A stretch of 31,243 bases of DNA from the NCBI GenBank assembly GCA_047638815.1, contig JBLIMR010000029.1:1-31243 (forward strand). Reading direction: 5' to 3'. Numbering within the stretch: the first letter of the stretch is position 1; the number at the start of each line of letters is the position of its first letter. The notes below the pieces were generated by a model. It worked only from the letters and a program-made list of their open reading frames with translations. It was not told the DNA's origin and ran no database searches. Source of the stretch: JAJRRH01 sp047638815 (GTDB lineage: Bacteria; Bacteroidota; Bacteroidia; Flavobacteriales_D; JABDKJ01). The position numbers were made by a program, and so were the translations under genes. Positions 1-9,092 of the stretch are shown in pieces.

Positions 1-1322
1 TGACCTTTGACTTCTGACCTTTGATTCCAGAGCGGAGCGTCGGCAGGAATTTGCTTCCTGAGTTTTCTCAGATACTGGTGATAGTGCACTTCTACGGTGT
101 GGCGTTTTCTGCTTAGAAATTCTTTTTCAATCTGATCTGAATCTTTTTCTGCTCTTTCTTTTGTGTTTTTGGGCAACTGCCATCGGCCTGCAATATAATT
201 TCCGGTGATTCTCGACTGGGCGTCACTCAATGGCCAAACGGCTCCCTGTGGTTGACACAAGCCAATGAAAATTAATGTGGGATGCTCAGGATGGAACATT
301 CTCAGGTAGAGCGGAACCCGGTCACTGTCGGCATAGTCCAAAAATTCTTTTTCGAAAAATGGTGTTGCAATCTGATATCCTGTAGCGGCAACTATGCTAT
401 CATATTCCGCTACCTGTCCGTCACTAAAAAACACTTTTTTCCCGACTACTTTTTCTATTCCTCTTTGCGGTTGTACTTTTCCATGTCGTATTTTATAGAG
501 AAGCTCTGAATTTAAAGTTGGATGAGCTTCGAGCACACTATGCTTTGGTGGCTCTAAACCATAGCTACGGTAATCTCCTACCTGGATTTTTAAACTCAGT
601 GACAACAGTGGTTTTTGTATAAACCTGGGGAGCCATATCATTTTATCATTGAAGGTGTCCGAGGGTTTTCCCAGAAAAAATTTTGGAATGATATACTGAG
701 GTGTTCGAATACTAATATCAACTTTTTTTGCTACCCTGCTTATTTCTACGGCGCAGTCACAGCCTGAATTTCCGGCCCCAACTACCAGCACTCTTTCTCC
801 TTCAAAGCCTTTATTATTTTTAAATTCATGGGAATGGATATATTTTCCGGTAAAGTGATTTTTGAATGCCGGGTGCCGGGGTACCGAGTGATGACCATTG
901 GCGATTATTAGAAAATCAAAAATTTCTTTTTCCCCACTGCCCGAAATGATCTCCCATTTATTATGTTCTAGTTTCCTGACGCTTTCCACTTTTGTATTAA
1001 ATCTGATGTAAGGAAGTAAACCAAATTCTTTTGCATAGGATTGAAAATATTCCAAAACCTGGCCATGAGAAGGGTAGTCGGGATATTCTTCTGGCATTGG
1101 AAAACCCTCGTATTGAGACATGGTCTTTGAACTGATGATATGCGTCGTTTCACAAACACTGGAGTGGGATACCTTTTGGGTGTAAATCCAATTGCCGCCG
1201 ACCTGGTCGTTTTGTTCGTAACAAACTATGTTTTTCACTCCTGCCTGAATCAGGTTTTTGATGGCTGTTATTCCTGAGCATCCGGCACCAATGATAGCTA
1301 CTCTTGATTCTTGCTTTTCCAT
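1..1322 (-). CDS. Flavin-containing monooxygenase (FMO), 3' end beyond window
   Basis: Reading the minus strand from the ATG at 1322 gives an uninterrupted frame of 440 codons that is still open at base 1. It shows a GAGCSG FAD-binding motif at residues 12-17, a second Rossmann motif GAGNSG for NADPH at 182-187, and the FMO fingerprint FxGxxxHxxxF at 157-167 (F157, G159, H163, F167). An ATGY motif follows at 313-316. These place it in the class B flavoprotein monooxygenases, which oxygenate soft nucleophiles such as sulfides or amines with NADPH and O2. The F in the last fingerprint position fits FMOs rather than type I Baeyer-Villiger enzymes, which have W. The substrate cannot be told from sequence. 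The last visible residues are encoded by simple repeated DNA (base 1-28), so the true C-terminus is probably close to the edge. Confidence 0.9.
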   Translation of the reverse strand, partial: MEKQESRVAIIGAGCSGITAIKNLIQAGVKNIVCYEQNDQVGGNWIYTQKVSHSSVCETTHIISSKTMSQYEGFPMPEEYPDYPSHGQVLEYFQSYAKEFGLLPYIRFNTKVESVRKLEHNKWEIISGSGEKEIFDFLIIANGHHSVPRHPAFKNHFTGKYIHSHEFKNNKGFEGERVLVVGAGNSGCDCAVEISRVAKKVDISIRTPQYIIPKFFLGKPSDTFNDKMIWLPRFIQKPLLSLSLKIQVGDYRSYGLEPPKHSVLEAHPTLNSELLYKIRHGKVQPQRGIEKVVGKKVFFSDGQVAEYDSIVAATGYQIATPFFEKEFLDYADSDRVPLYLRMFHPEHPTLIFIGLCQPQGAVWPLSDAQSRITGNYIAGRWQLPKNTKERAEKDSDQIEKEFLSRKRHTVEVHYHQYLRKLRKQIPADAPLWNQRSEVKG

Positions 1323-1499
1323 ATGCGAAAATAAGATTTTTTATGGTACTGCCGGTACATCTAATTATGTACAGTGTAAATATTTCTATTAAATGCAATC
1401 GTAAACGCTAATGAATTTCTTCAAAATTATGACTGCCGTTTATCTTAATTGATTATCTTGAGTGCAGATAAATGAAATAACAAAGCAACAAGCACTATC

Positions 1500-2384
1500 A
1501 TGAAAAAAGCACTTTTGCGTATTTTCTTATTTGGATTATTACTATTTGGACTTTATGGAGCCTATAAATATTATGGTCATTCTAAGGAAGAACAAAGAAG
1601 AGCTGCCTACTACGAAAATATAGTGGACACTTCTTCTCCGACGGTTACGGTACTGCGAGATTCTATACTCATAGGATATCAAAATAAAAAGCGTACCATC
1701 CATATCTATGTACCGCCTAACTATGATAGCGACTCCGTAGTTCGGTATCCAGTGATGTATTTTCTTGATGGAGAATCATCATTTAACGATCTTGAAAATA
1801 TGGGCCCTGAATGGCAGATAGATGAGGTGATTAATGCCGCTTCCGCGAATGGCCAACAGACAGCCATAGTAGTAGGAATTAACCAGGCAGAAGATAGAGA
1901 TGCAGAATATACACCCTTTGTGAATGATGATAATCCCAAAGCACACGGGGCTGAATTTGCCAAATGGCTAACAACGGATCTTAAGAATTGGATTGACGCT
2001 AATTATCGCACCAAGCGAGAAGCCCCGGCGACTTCTATAGGAGGAATCTCTCGTAGCGGCATGATGGCCTATTATATGCTGATGGCACATCCGGAGGTAT
2101 TTGGCAATGCAATTATTCAGTCTCCTTCTATGTGGGTAGATCACGATCGCCTCATGGCCATGAACCTCTCCAAGACACAGCTAAGAGATAAGAAAATATT
2201 TGTAAGTGTCGGAGCGTATGAAGGTCAGGTGATGATACCTCATGCAGAGGCTATCTATAATAAATTTAAAGACCAAGGTCTAAATGAAGATGAATTACGC
2301 TTTGAGATCATACCCGATGAAGGGCATTGGCATGTGACCTGGCGTAAGTCTTTTGCTTTGTCGTATCCTTGGTTGATGGAGTGA
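1500..2384 (+). CDS. Alpha/beta hydrolase, esterase D / enterochelin-esterase-like (PF00756 type)
   Basis: A 294-residue protein with an N-terminal hydrophobic segment (about residues 5-24) after MKK, so probably membrane-anchored facing the periplasm or exported. The rest matches the putative esterase fold: a YPVMYFLDGE strand-turn near the start, GxSxxG at 182-187 (GISRSG) with nucleophile S184, and DEGHWH near the end with H276 as likely catalytic histidine. Family members hydrolyse esters such as S-formylglutathione, enterochelin or acylated sugars; the substrate here is unknown. The gene stands alone, with an FMO diverging upstream and an S41 remnant converging downstream. The ATG at 1500 is chosen because it precedes a typical anchor and no in-frame alternative is better placed. 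Confidence 0.88.
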   Translation: MKKALLRIFLFGLLLFGLYGAYKYYGHSKEEQRRAAYYENIVDTSSPTVTVLRDSILIGYQNKKRTIHIYVPPNYDSDSVVRYPVMYFLDGESSFNDLENMGPEWQIDEVINAASANGQQTAIVVGINQAEDRDAEYTPFVNDDNPKAHGAEFAKWLTTDLKNWIDANYRTKREAPATSIGGISRSGMMAYYMLMAHPEVFGNAIIQSPSMWVDHDRLMAMNLSKTQLRDKKIFVSVGAYEGQVMIPHAEAIYNKFKDQGLNEDELRFEIIPDEGHWHVTWRKSFALSYPWLME

Positions 2385-2523
2385 TGGATACCATCGGGTT
2401 ACATTTCATTTTTGCAGGCATCAATATTTCTTTATATAGGGTTGGATTTGACTTTAAATATTCAGTCAGATTAATGAATAACCTGACACCCGGTGGTGTG
2501 CGTGTGAGTATGGAAGAGGCGCA

Positions 2524-2547
2524 CTCCGATCAATGAATTGGTCGGAG
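2524..2547. terminator. Hairpin between convergent genes
   Basis: CTCCGATCAAT (2524-2534) pairs with ATTGGTCGGAG (2537-2547) across a 2-base loop, with one G-T wobble. It lies between the esterase and the oppositely oriented S41 remnant, where a shared transcription stop would be expected. There is no T-run on either side, so it may instead be a repeat remnant. Confidence 0.35.
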
Positions 2548-2565
2548 CCGTCTACTCGATAATGC

Positions 2566-2963
2566 CTAGTTTTTATTTCCTCTTTCAGAAATTTTTATTA
2601 CTTCCATTATAATATTCAAAGCCTTATCATTCCCTGTAAAATAATCTGTTGATGATAAACTAACGGGGATATGTGGCGCGATCCATTTACGATTGTCTTC
2701 TGTTTTTAAATCTTGATAAAATTGTGTGGAAATCATTCCCATTAATCCTGAATATGGTAATTGAAACCATCCTACATCTCCAATATGGTTGGGCTTTGAA
2801 CCACTAGGTTCGCCTACTAAAATTGGGTTTGTGTATTTAGTGATGTCCGTTAATAAGTTTTGTCCTGCAGAAAAGGTTCCTCGTCCCATTATTACAAAAA
2901 TTTTCCCTTTAGGATTCATAACTTCAAAATTGGTTAGGGTTTTTAGCATTGGAGGTAATATGG
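2566..2963 (-). pseudogene. S41-family peptidase, C-terminal fragment
   Basis: The 127-residue frame beginning at 2949 contains GRGTFSAGQN (residues 22-31), the S41 active-site strand with nucleophile S27, followed by VGEPSGSKPNHIGD, typical of the tail-specific/tricorn-like S41 peptidases common in Bacteroidota. The frame extends a few codons upstream of the apparent ATG (to about 2963), where it meets a mobile-element remnant and a stop. Full-length relatives have several hundred residues with a signal peptide and N-terminal domain, all missing here. The ATG at 2949 is therefore an internal methionine, and the gene is a 5'-truncated relic. Upstream on the same strand is an unrelated serine hydrolase, so the missing part is not nearby. 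Confidence 0.82.
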
Positions 2964-3072
2964 TCTTCGGCTTTTCCTTCCGAAATAGCTAAGGCTATTC
3001 CGAAAGGAAAGAGCCTTGATTGATCAAAAAATCCTATTTTATCGACATACCAAACAAAATTTGGACAGGTTC
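2964..3072. mobile_element. Truncated copy of the 16854-17015 MITE family
   Basis: This stretch shares the order of conserved blocks with the intact element at 16854-17015: TCTTCGGCTTTT, then TTCCGAAATAGCT, a central hairpin, AGCCTTGATTGA, CAAAAAAT, and the terminal TTTGGACAGGTTC followed by TTA. The terminal repeat on the right is present, but the matching left one is absent, so the copy is cut where it meets the S41 fragment. The central region has diverged and forms its own imperfect hairpin. The right end abuts TTA at 3073-3075, which is the TAA stop codon of the neighbouring hydrolase. Confidence 0.7.
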
Positions 3073-4605
3073 TTAGTTTTTCTTTTTCTTTTTCTTTATT
3101 TCAATTTCTCCAAAATCAACGTCAAGTAAATTTTCTTGATCAATCGAAAAGCCTAATATCTCTCTTTTCGAATTAAAATTGAAGGTCATAAAACCATCTG
3201 GAACTCTTATATCATACCAATCAATTTTAAAAGTGTCGAATTGCCAATGAATCAGTCGTCCCTTGAACAATGGTGTATGAGAGAACGAAAGCTCTAGTTC
3301 ATCAATATTGGTAAGCGATAAATTGATATCCCCATACATTTCATCATTATAATCACCTGCATAACTACTAAGAGGTAAGGATGGATTAGATTCTTTTGGT
3401 CTGATTTCGTTGATAGCGGCTTCTTTTAAATTCTTTATTATTCGTTTACGGTAGTCCTTTCCTCGTTCATACATGTCAAAGGTCTTATCATTGAAAATAA
3501 GTTCGAAGATTTTTGCTTTTATCAAAAAAGATGCAGGTTCTTTCGAGTCATTACATAGAATAACCACACCAATATTCATGTCCTTTATCATAAACAGCTG
3601 TGCAGACATTCCATCGATCCCGCCACTATGTTCTATGACCTTATGGCCATTCCAGGGAGTGAGCCACCATCCGAAACCATAGGAGGAAAACTCGTTGCCA
3701 AATGGAGGACCACTTACTTGGAATAATGTCTGAGGTTTAAAGAGCTCATCGACCACGTCCTTGCTCACAATGGTATCATTCTTAAAGACCCCATCTTTCA
3801 GCAATAGTCTCATATAGCTGTTCATATCCTTTGCTGATGAATAAATGAAACCTCCAGGCCCCAGGTTATCTCCATTTTCCTGTTCTATGGCAACTTTCTT
3901 AAATTCTGTATTCCAAATATGAGGCTGGGCCAAATTGATATTGGCTTCTCTATCTTTGGACAACGAAGTACTGTTGTTCATTTCTAGTTTGTCAAATACC
4001 CTTGATTTTAGAAAATTATCCCAGGTCATTCCCGAAACCTCTTTTACTATTTCGGAAGCTACGACGAACATTATATTTTGATAGGCAGGTTTCTCTCGGA
4101 AGCCAGAAACGGGCTCAAGATACTTAAGTCGCTTAATGATTTCAACTCTGGAATAGTCTGAGTGATACCAAAGTGTACCGGCACTAACTTCTTTCAGTCC
4201 GCTTCTGTGTGTGAGCAGATCTCTAATAGTAAAGTTTTCTGTTACATATGGGTCGTACAATTCGAAGTAGGGCAGGTAGTCCTTCACTCTGTCGTCCCAA
4301 TTTATTTTTCCTTCATCCACGAGTAACCCGAGTGTTAATGCTGTAAATGATTTGGAAATTGACCCAATTCCAAAAGTAGTTTGGTCATTGACCTTTGGAT
4401 CTTTTCCGATTTCCCTTAATCCAAAACCTTTTGAATAGATAACAGTATCATTTTGTACGATGCCAACCGAAAGCCCTACTACCTCAAAATCCTTAATAAC
4501 TTGATCAAGGTATATATCGAGCGAATCCAGAGGTATTTTTTGAGCAATTGAATCATTTAAAGAAATTAACCAAATGATTAGCAAGAATAAGATTTTGTTG
4601 TTCAT
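3073..4605 (-). CDS. Secreted serine hydrolase, beta-lactamase/PBP class C fold, DUF3471 C-terminus
   Basis: A 510-residue protein with an N-terminal signal sequence (hydrophobic about 4-20). The beta-lactamase-related fold (PF00144) is shown by SISK at 82-85 (nucleophile S82, K85), YQN at 175-177 and HSGG at 326-329 in the KTG-box position. Residues about 410-505 look like the DUF3471 beta domain often attached to such enzymes. The family covers DD-peptidases, esterases and D-amino-acid-releasing peptidases; the activity cannot be assigned. The protein ends in a lysine run and an asparagine, and its TAA stop coincides with the TTA flanking a mobile-element remnant. A second, distinct paralogue lies upstream on the same strand, but a 265-bp gap containing a large hairpin suggests separate transcription. 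Confidence 0.9.
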   Translation of the reverse strand: MNNKILFLLIIWLISLNDSIAQKIPLDSLDIYLDQVIKDFEVVGLSVGIVQNDTVIYSKGFGLREIGKDPKVNDQTTFGIGSISKSFTALTLGLLVDEGKINWDDRVKDYLPYFELYDPYVTENFTIRDLLTHRSGLKEVSAGTLWYHSDYSRVEIIKRLKYLEPVSGFREKPAYQNIMFVVASEIVKEVSGMTWDNFLKSRVFDKLEMNNSTSLSKDREANINLAQPHIWNTEFKKVAIEQENGDNLGPGGFIYSSAKDMNSYMRLLLKDGVFKNDTIVSKDVVDELFKPQTLFQVSGPPFGNEFSSYGFGWWLTPWNGHKVIEHSGGIDGMSAQLFMIKDMNIGVVILCNDSKEPASFLIKAKIFELIFNDKTFDMYERGKDYRKRIIKNLKEAAINEIRPKESNPSLPLSSYAGDYNDEMYGDINLSLTNIDELELSFSHTPLFKGRLIHWQFDTFKIDWYDIRVPDGFMTFNFNSKREILGFSIDQENLLDVDFGEIEIKKKKKKN

Positions 4606-4627
4606 TTTGTTTATTTTGATTAAGTAT

Positions 4628-4740
4628 AACGGCAGGCTGTAAAAAAAAACTAAAAAACTTACTCTGAGAATCGGTCACATCACTTTTTTCTCGTACTCCC
4701 TCCGAATACAGCCTAAGTATTTTTACAGTCTGACGGTTTG
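4628..4740. repeat. AACG-type imperfect hairpin (copy 1)
   Basis: AACG at 4628-4631 is followed by the arm CAGGCTGTAAAAA (4633-4645). This pairs with TTTTTACAGTCTG (4720-4732) with one wobble, and then ACGGTTTGTGT follows. The 74-base interior is non-coding. It lies between the promoter-proximal end of the hydrolase at 4605 and the 3' end of the next hydrolase. It shares its layout with five other intergenic hairpins in the window. Confidence 0.6.
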
Positions 4741-4870
4741 TGTAAGAATAGCTGCGTTGTTTAAGCACCTAATTTAGCAAATACAAACAGAATAAAGAAG
4801 CCACGAGGGTTTTCGTAAGTAGGCTACAACTAGTAATTAATTTTATACGGTGTTGATATTAGTTGTTATT

Positions 4871-6352
4871 CTAGTTCTTAAGTAATTCTGTTAGCGTTTT
4901 CTGTGAATCTTTATTTCCTAATTCTACTGCTTTTGTATAACTTCGAATAGCTTGTTCTTTTTCTCCATACTTCAAATATGCTTCACCTAGTGAATCCCAC
5001 AGATTCCCATCTTCAGGGAACAATTGAACATTCAGTTTAAATAGTTCCATTGCCCAGCCTGGTTCATTTTCTTTTTTCAAAATGCGATATCCATAACTGT
5101 TGAGAACCGAATGATCATCAAATTTTTTTCCTAACTCATTCGTCAAATATGAAGGTAACATTTGTGCACTTGCTAGTTCGTTTATTTTTATGAATTCAAA
5201 TACAAGTTCATACCTATTTTTTGATACTGGATGTGCTTCATATTCAGGGTTAAATATCATTTTACTGATTTCCCATCCTACGTTTTCTGTATCATTCCCC
5301 AAGATGGCATTTGTCAGATAAATGATTACAACGTCTTCATCAATAAACCTGATGAAATCAGCGAAATAGACCCCGTTACTTCCGTTGTGCGTTACAATTT
5401 TAGTACTCCTATCACTATTAAACAAAGCCCATCCATATCCATAATGTGATGTCGCGCTATCATTTTCAGCTACATGAGGTGTTTCTTGTAATTCTCTTGT
5501 CTTAGATGTTAAAACCCTACTATCGTTTAGAGCAAGGTGCCATTTATAAAGATCTTCAACGGATGAGTGAATATCGCCCTTACCTATACTGTACCAGTGC
5601 TTATCATTATATGGAAGATGTTCTTGAGTTGTACCCCAATCCTTCCATATTCCATCTGCGATATTAAAGTAGTAACCGTGAGCTAATCGTTCACTATTAA
5701 AGGTTATGCCTTTATACCCTGTATTAGTCATATGTGATTGCTCCCATAAATTTTCATGTAGAAAAGTGACGTAGTTTTGTTTGGAAACGAGCTCCAAAAT
5801 GGCTGCGAGCATAATATAGTTTGCATTTGCATATTGATGCTTCTTGCCAGGTTCTGATTGTAATTCAGCATCAAAAAATTCTTTTAAGAATTGTTCCTTA
5901 CTGGCTTCATCGTATCTAAAACCACCCGTTCTAGCTGAAATACCAGATGTATGTGTCAATAGCTGATGGATTGTTATGTTTTTCTTGTCATCAGGTGCTT
6001 TATCGTAAAACTGACTTATTTTGTCTGATGTTTTAATTTTTCCTTGTTCAACGAGTTTTAAAATAGCTGACGCAGTAAATTGTTTAGTTACCGAACCAAT
6101 ATTGAAAATTGATGAGGAAGCATTTGGAATCTTATTTTTTCGATCTGACCATCCGTATCCTTTGGATAAGATAACTTCCCCTTTTATCGCAACTAAAACA
6201 GAACCTGAAAATCCATTACTCACGCTGGCATTTAAATAAGTGTCAATTTTAGTGGTAATGGCTTTGTTGTTTTCTGTTGATTGGGCCCTTAACGGCATTG
6301 ACACAAATACTAATTGAATAGAACAGATGAAGATTAGAAAGTTGTTTTTCAT
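4871..6352 (-). CDS. Secreted serine hydrolase (beta-lactamase family) with C-terminal TPR repeats
   Basis: A 493-residue protein with a signal peptide (hydrophobic about 5-20, RAQS cleavage-like site). Active-site motifs of the class C beta-lactamase/DD-peptidase fold are SVTK at 87-90, YAN at 174-176 and HNG at 322-324. After the catalytic domain (to about 365), the C-terminal part has tetratricopeptide-like helices, clearest at about 450-485 (WDSLGEAYLKYGEKEQAIRS). This arrangement recurs in Bacteroidota hydrolases of unknown substrate. It differs from the hydrolase downstream, which carries DUF3471 instead, so the pair is not a recent duplication. The gene is bracketed by two AACG-type hairpins (4628-4740 and 6384-6447). 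Confidence 0.9.
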   Translation of the reverse strand: MKNNFLIFICSIQLVFVSMPLRAQSTENNKAITTKIDTYLNASVSNGFSGSVLVAIKGEVILSKGYGWSDRKNKIPNASSSIFNIGSVTKQFTASAILKLVEQGKIKTSDKISQFYDKAPDDKKNITIHQLLTHTSGISARTGGFRYDEASKEQFLKEFFDAELQSEPGKKHQYANANYIMLAAILELVSKQNYVTFLHENLWEQSHMTNTGYKGITFNSERLAHGYYFNIADGIWKDWGTTQEHLPYNDKHWYSIGKGDIHSSVEDLYKWHLALNDSRVLTSKTRELQETPHVAENDSATSHYGYGWALFNSDRSTKIVTHNGSNGVYFADFIRFIDEDVVIIYLTNAILGNDTENVGWEISKMIFNPEYEAHPVSKNRYELVFEFIKINELASAQMLPSYLTNELGKKFDDHSVLNSYGYRILKKENEPGWAMELFKLNVQLFPEDGNLWDSLGEAYLKYGEKEQAIRSYTKAVELGNKDSQKTLTELLKN

Positions 6353-6383
6353 GTTTATTTGATTGTTGTTTTAAATTGTTGCC

Positions 6384-6447
6384 AACGTCACTGTGCAAAC
6401 GGGGTAGGCGCTTTTATCGACTATCGACGCTTTGCACTTTGTGTGTC
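6384..6447. repeat. AACG-type imperfect hairpin (copy 2)
   Basis: AACG at 6384-6387, then the arm GTGCAAACG (6393-6401), pairing with CGCTTTGCAC (about 6428-6437) with a bulge, followed by TTTGTGTGT. The right flank resembles that of copy 1 (GTTTGTGT). It lies between the 3' end of the permease at 6464 and the start of the hydrolase at 6352. Confidence 0.5.
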
Positions 6448-6463
6448 CCTTAATATCATGGAG

Positions 6464-8800
6464 CTATTCGTTTCTTAAACTTTTTATAGGATTTGCAATA
6501 GCTGCTTTTATAGATTCGAAACTGACAGTAAGCAGGGATATACCAATTATTAAAACTGCAGTTAGGGCAAATACACTCCAGGGCATATTTATTCTATATT
6601 CATAATCTGCGAGCCACTGGGTCATGAAATACCAGGAAATTGGCGTTCCAATTGCGACACCAAGGATGATTAATTTTAGAAAGTCTCGAGTGATAAGTGA
6701 GGTAATGGCAAAAACAGAGGCACCTAATACTTTTCTAATACCAATTTCTTTGGTTTTTTGCTCTGCTGTAAATATGACCAGACCAAACAAGCCCAGGCAG
6801 GAAATTAGAATAGCCAAAATTGAAAAGTAGGTGGATAATTTGTAAAATATAGATTCGCTCTTATAGAGTTTATTATATTCTTGATCCACAAACTGATACT
6901 CAAAAGGGAATGCTGGATTTAAATTTGTATGAAGCTGTTCTAAAGCCGCCAATGTTTGTTTTCCATTACCCGGCTTATATTTAACAAAGGCGATATTAAA
7001 TTCCGAATAACCTTCGCTTCTAATAATCATTGGAAAGATAGATTCTTTTAAAGAGCCAAAGTGAAAATCTTTAACCACACCTACTATGGTTCCCTGGTTT
7101 CCCCAAAATGACAATGATTGGCCTATCGGATTTTTCATCTTCATTTTATCCATAGCCGTTTCATTAATAAGATATTCAATGTTTTCCGGGTTATTATGAA
7201 TAAGTTCTCTTCCCATAAGTAATTCAACACCATAGGTATCAACGAAATCTGCACTCGCTACCATTCCCGTAAATAACGCATCATTATCGGCTGCCTTACT
7301 GTTCCAAATTACTTCTGGTGAGGTACCATAATCTCCTAAAGGAATATGCGAAGTTTTTGTGACCGATGTAACGCCCGATATTTGTAAAGCGCCACTTTTA
7401 AAAGCATTATAATTATTTTGTAAGTCTTTTGATAAAGTGATTGCCAATAAATTTTCTCTATCGAAACCGATGTTTTTATGTTGGACAAAATCAATTTGCT
7501 TTGAAATAATGATCATACTACTTATAAAGACAACCGAAATGGTAAACTGAAATACAACCAAAGCTTTTCTAATCCAATTGGTACTAGAGCTGGTTTCAAT
7601 TTTTTTCTTAAAAATATCGGTAACCTTAAAAGAAGAGAGTAAAAAAGCAGGATAACTTCCAGAGAGTATTCCTGTAAAAAGGGTAATTACAAAAACCATT
7701 ATCCAAGTGGATATTGGCAAATTTAATAGGTCTATGTTTTTATCTGTTATTTGATTAAATACGGGTAAGGCAAATACAATTAAGATTAAGGCAAAAAACA
7801 GACTTGAAAGAGAAAGAAACATCGCTTCTCCTAAAAATTGTGCTATTAAACTACTTTTCCCCGCTCCTAGAACCTTTCTGACTCCAATTTCTTTTGCTCT
7901 TTTCATATAGCCGGCAGAAGCTAAATTCATGAAATTAATGCTTGCAATTAGCATGATCAGAAAAGCTATTATTCCAAACAATCTTACATATAGAATTTTC
8001 CCTTCTCCTTTTTCAATGTCTGCATAAAGATAACTATCTGCGTAAGGTTGAAATCGAATTCCTAAGCCTAATTCATAATCTTTTAAAAATGATTTAAGTT
8101 TTTGTTCTAGCTGATCAATATCTGTTCCTTTGGCCACTTGAACAAAGGTATAGGAGCCTAGATTTTTCCATTCATACATCCATGGATTATCATCAAAAAG
8201 AGATTCAAAGGATAAATAATAATCACTCTTCTCCGTCGAATTTTTACTACCTAATTCAAAGATCATAGCTATTTTTAGCTCTTTTGAATTTTCGTAAGTG
8301 AGTGTTTGTCCAATGGCACTTTTTGAGTTTCCAAAAAACAATTCGGCCATTTCCTTTGATATAGCAATTTGGTTTGGAGCGCTTAATGCCTCCGAAACAT
8401 TTCCTTCTAAAATATTAAATGAAAACATATCAAAATAGTCTTCACTTACAAATTTTCCATTTTGCTTTAAAACCTTATCCCCATTAGAGAAGGTGCTTTT
8501 TTTACTATAGTTAGACATAGCGGTAACCTTCTCAATCTCTGGGACTTTTATTTTTAGCTCTTTATATAGAAGTGATGAAGTGCCATACCCAAATGCTGAG
8601 CCATCAGAGGAGGTAAGATATACAGAAGAAAGTTGATCTATGTTTGCATGATATTTATTAATGCTATTTTCACTTGATATCCATAAATAGATGAGTAAAA
8701 AGCAAAACAACCCGGAGGTTAATCCTAAGATATTGAGAAAGGACAAGACTTTATTTTCTATAATATTTCTCCAAGCTATGGTGATATAATTTTCAATCAT
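6464..8800 (-). CDS. ABC transporter permease, two-domain FtsX/MacB type
   Basis: A 778-residue inner-membrane protein with the usual Bacteroidota double-FtsX layout: an N-terminal TM (about 20-42), a MacB-like periplasmic domain, three TMs (about 275-390, with the conserved RAKEIGVRKVLGA loop), a second TM with the FQFTISVVFIS segment, a second periplasmic domain, and a final three-TM FtsX domain with TKEIGIRKVLGA. The paired IGxRKVLGA motifs are the cytoplasmic coupling segments. It is the third gene of an adaptor-ATPase-permease set on this strand. MacB-type systems expel lipids, peptides or antibiotics from the periplasm rather than pump from the cytoplasm. A 292-bp gap with a strong hairpin separates it from the ATPase gene, which is unusual for such an operon. 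Confidence 0.92.
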   Translation of the reverse strand: MIENYITIAWRNIIENKVLSFLNILGLTSGLFCFLLIYLWISSENSINKYHANIDQLSSVYLTSSDGSAFGYGTSSLLYKELKIKVPEIEKVTAMSNYSKKSTFSNGDKVLKQNGKFVSEDYFDMFSFNILEGNVSEALSAPNQIAISKEMAELFFGNSKSAIGQTLTYENSKELKIAMIFELGSKNSTEKSDYYLSFESLFDDNPWMYEWKNLGSYTFVQVAKGTDIDQLEQKLKSFLKDYELGLGIRFQPYADSYLYADIEKGEGKILYVRLFGIIAFLIMLIASINFMNLASAGYMKRAKEIGVRKVLGAGKSSLIAQFLGEAMFLSLSSLFFALILIVFALPVFNQITDKNIDLLNLPISTWIMVFVITLFTGILSGSYPAFLLSSFKVTDIFKKKIETSSSTNWIRKALVVFQFTISVVFISSMIIISKQIDFVQHKNIGFDRENLLAITLSKDLQNNYNAFKSGALQISGVTSVTKTSHIPLGDYGTSPEVIWNSKAADNDALFTGMVASADFVDTYGVELLMGRELIHNNPENIEYLINETAMDKMKMKNPIGQSLSFWGNQGTIVGVVKDFHFGSLKESIFPMIIRSEGYSEFNIAFVKYKPGNGKQTLAALEQLHTNLNPAFPFEYQFVDQEYNKLYKSESIFYKLSTYFSILAILISCLGLFGLVIFTAEQKTKEIGIRKVLGASVFAITSLITRDFLKLIILGVAIGTPISWYFMTQWLADYEYRINMPWSVFALTAVLIIGISLLTVSFESIKAAIANPIKSLRNE

Positions 8801-8964
8801 GTTATTTATATTTAATGGACTTTATGCCAAAAGTTTTTGTACGTAAGAGCGGCTACGAATGCCGAATTAGGAATGTCACAAAAAATTATTTATGTTAAAT
8901 ATTCTGCTAAAAATCAGGCTCACTGATCCCAAAATTCTTATTTGCTACCGCAAATGTTGAATTT

Positions 8965-9000
8965 CGTGCTCAATGATCCGGTATTAGATCGTTGAGCACG
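8965..9000. repeat. Strong hairpin between ATPase and permease genes
   Basis: CGTGCTCAATGATC (8965-8978) and GATCGTTGAGCACG (8987-9000) form a 14-bp stem with one wobble and an 8-base loop. Read in the transcribed (minus) direction it is not followed by a U-tract. It may therefore be an mRNA-processing or stabilising structure, or a palindromic repeat, rather than a terminator. The same gap also has a short tandem word (TACCGAA, about 9071-9086). Confidence 0.6.
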
Positions 9001-9092
9001 GAGCTTTGCGGAGGGATCGGCGAGTTAATGCCACATGAAAACTGATCAATCAAATTTTTGTAACAGCACTAATACCGAATACCGAATAAAAT

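Noticed and set aside
968..1398. Two overlapping minus-strand ORFs that could look like a broken gene
   Set aside because: They are out-of-frame shadows; the true frame of the FMO is continuous from 1322 to base 1.
4553..4768. 71-residue minus-strand ORF over the hydrolase start
   Set aside because: It covers the AACG-type hairpin and the start of the hydrolase in another frame, and its sequence has no protein-like pattern.
9015..9035. Minus-strand TGGCAT...GC as a sigma-54 promoter for the permease gene
   Set aside because: The distance between the GG and GC elements is one base too short.
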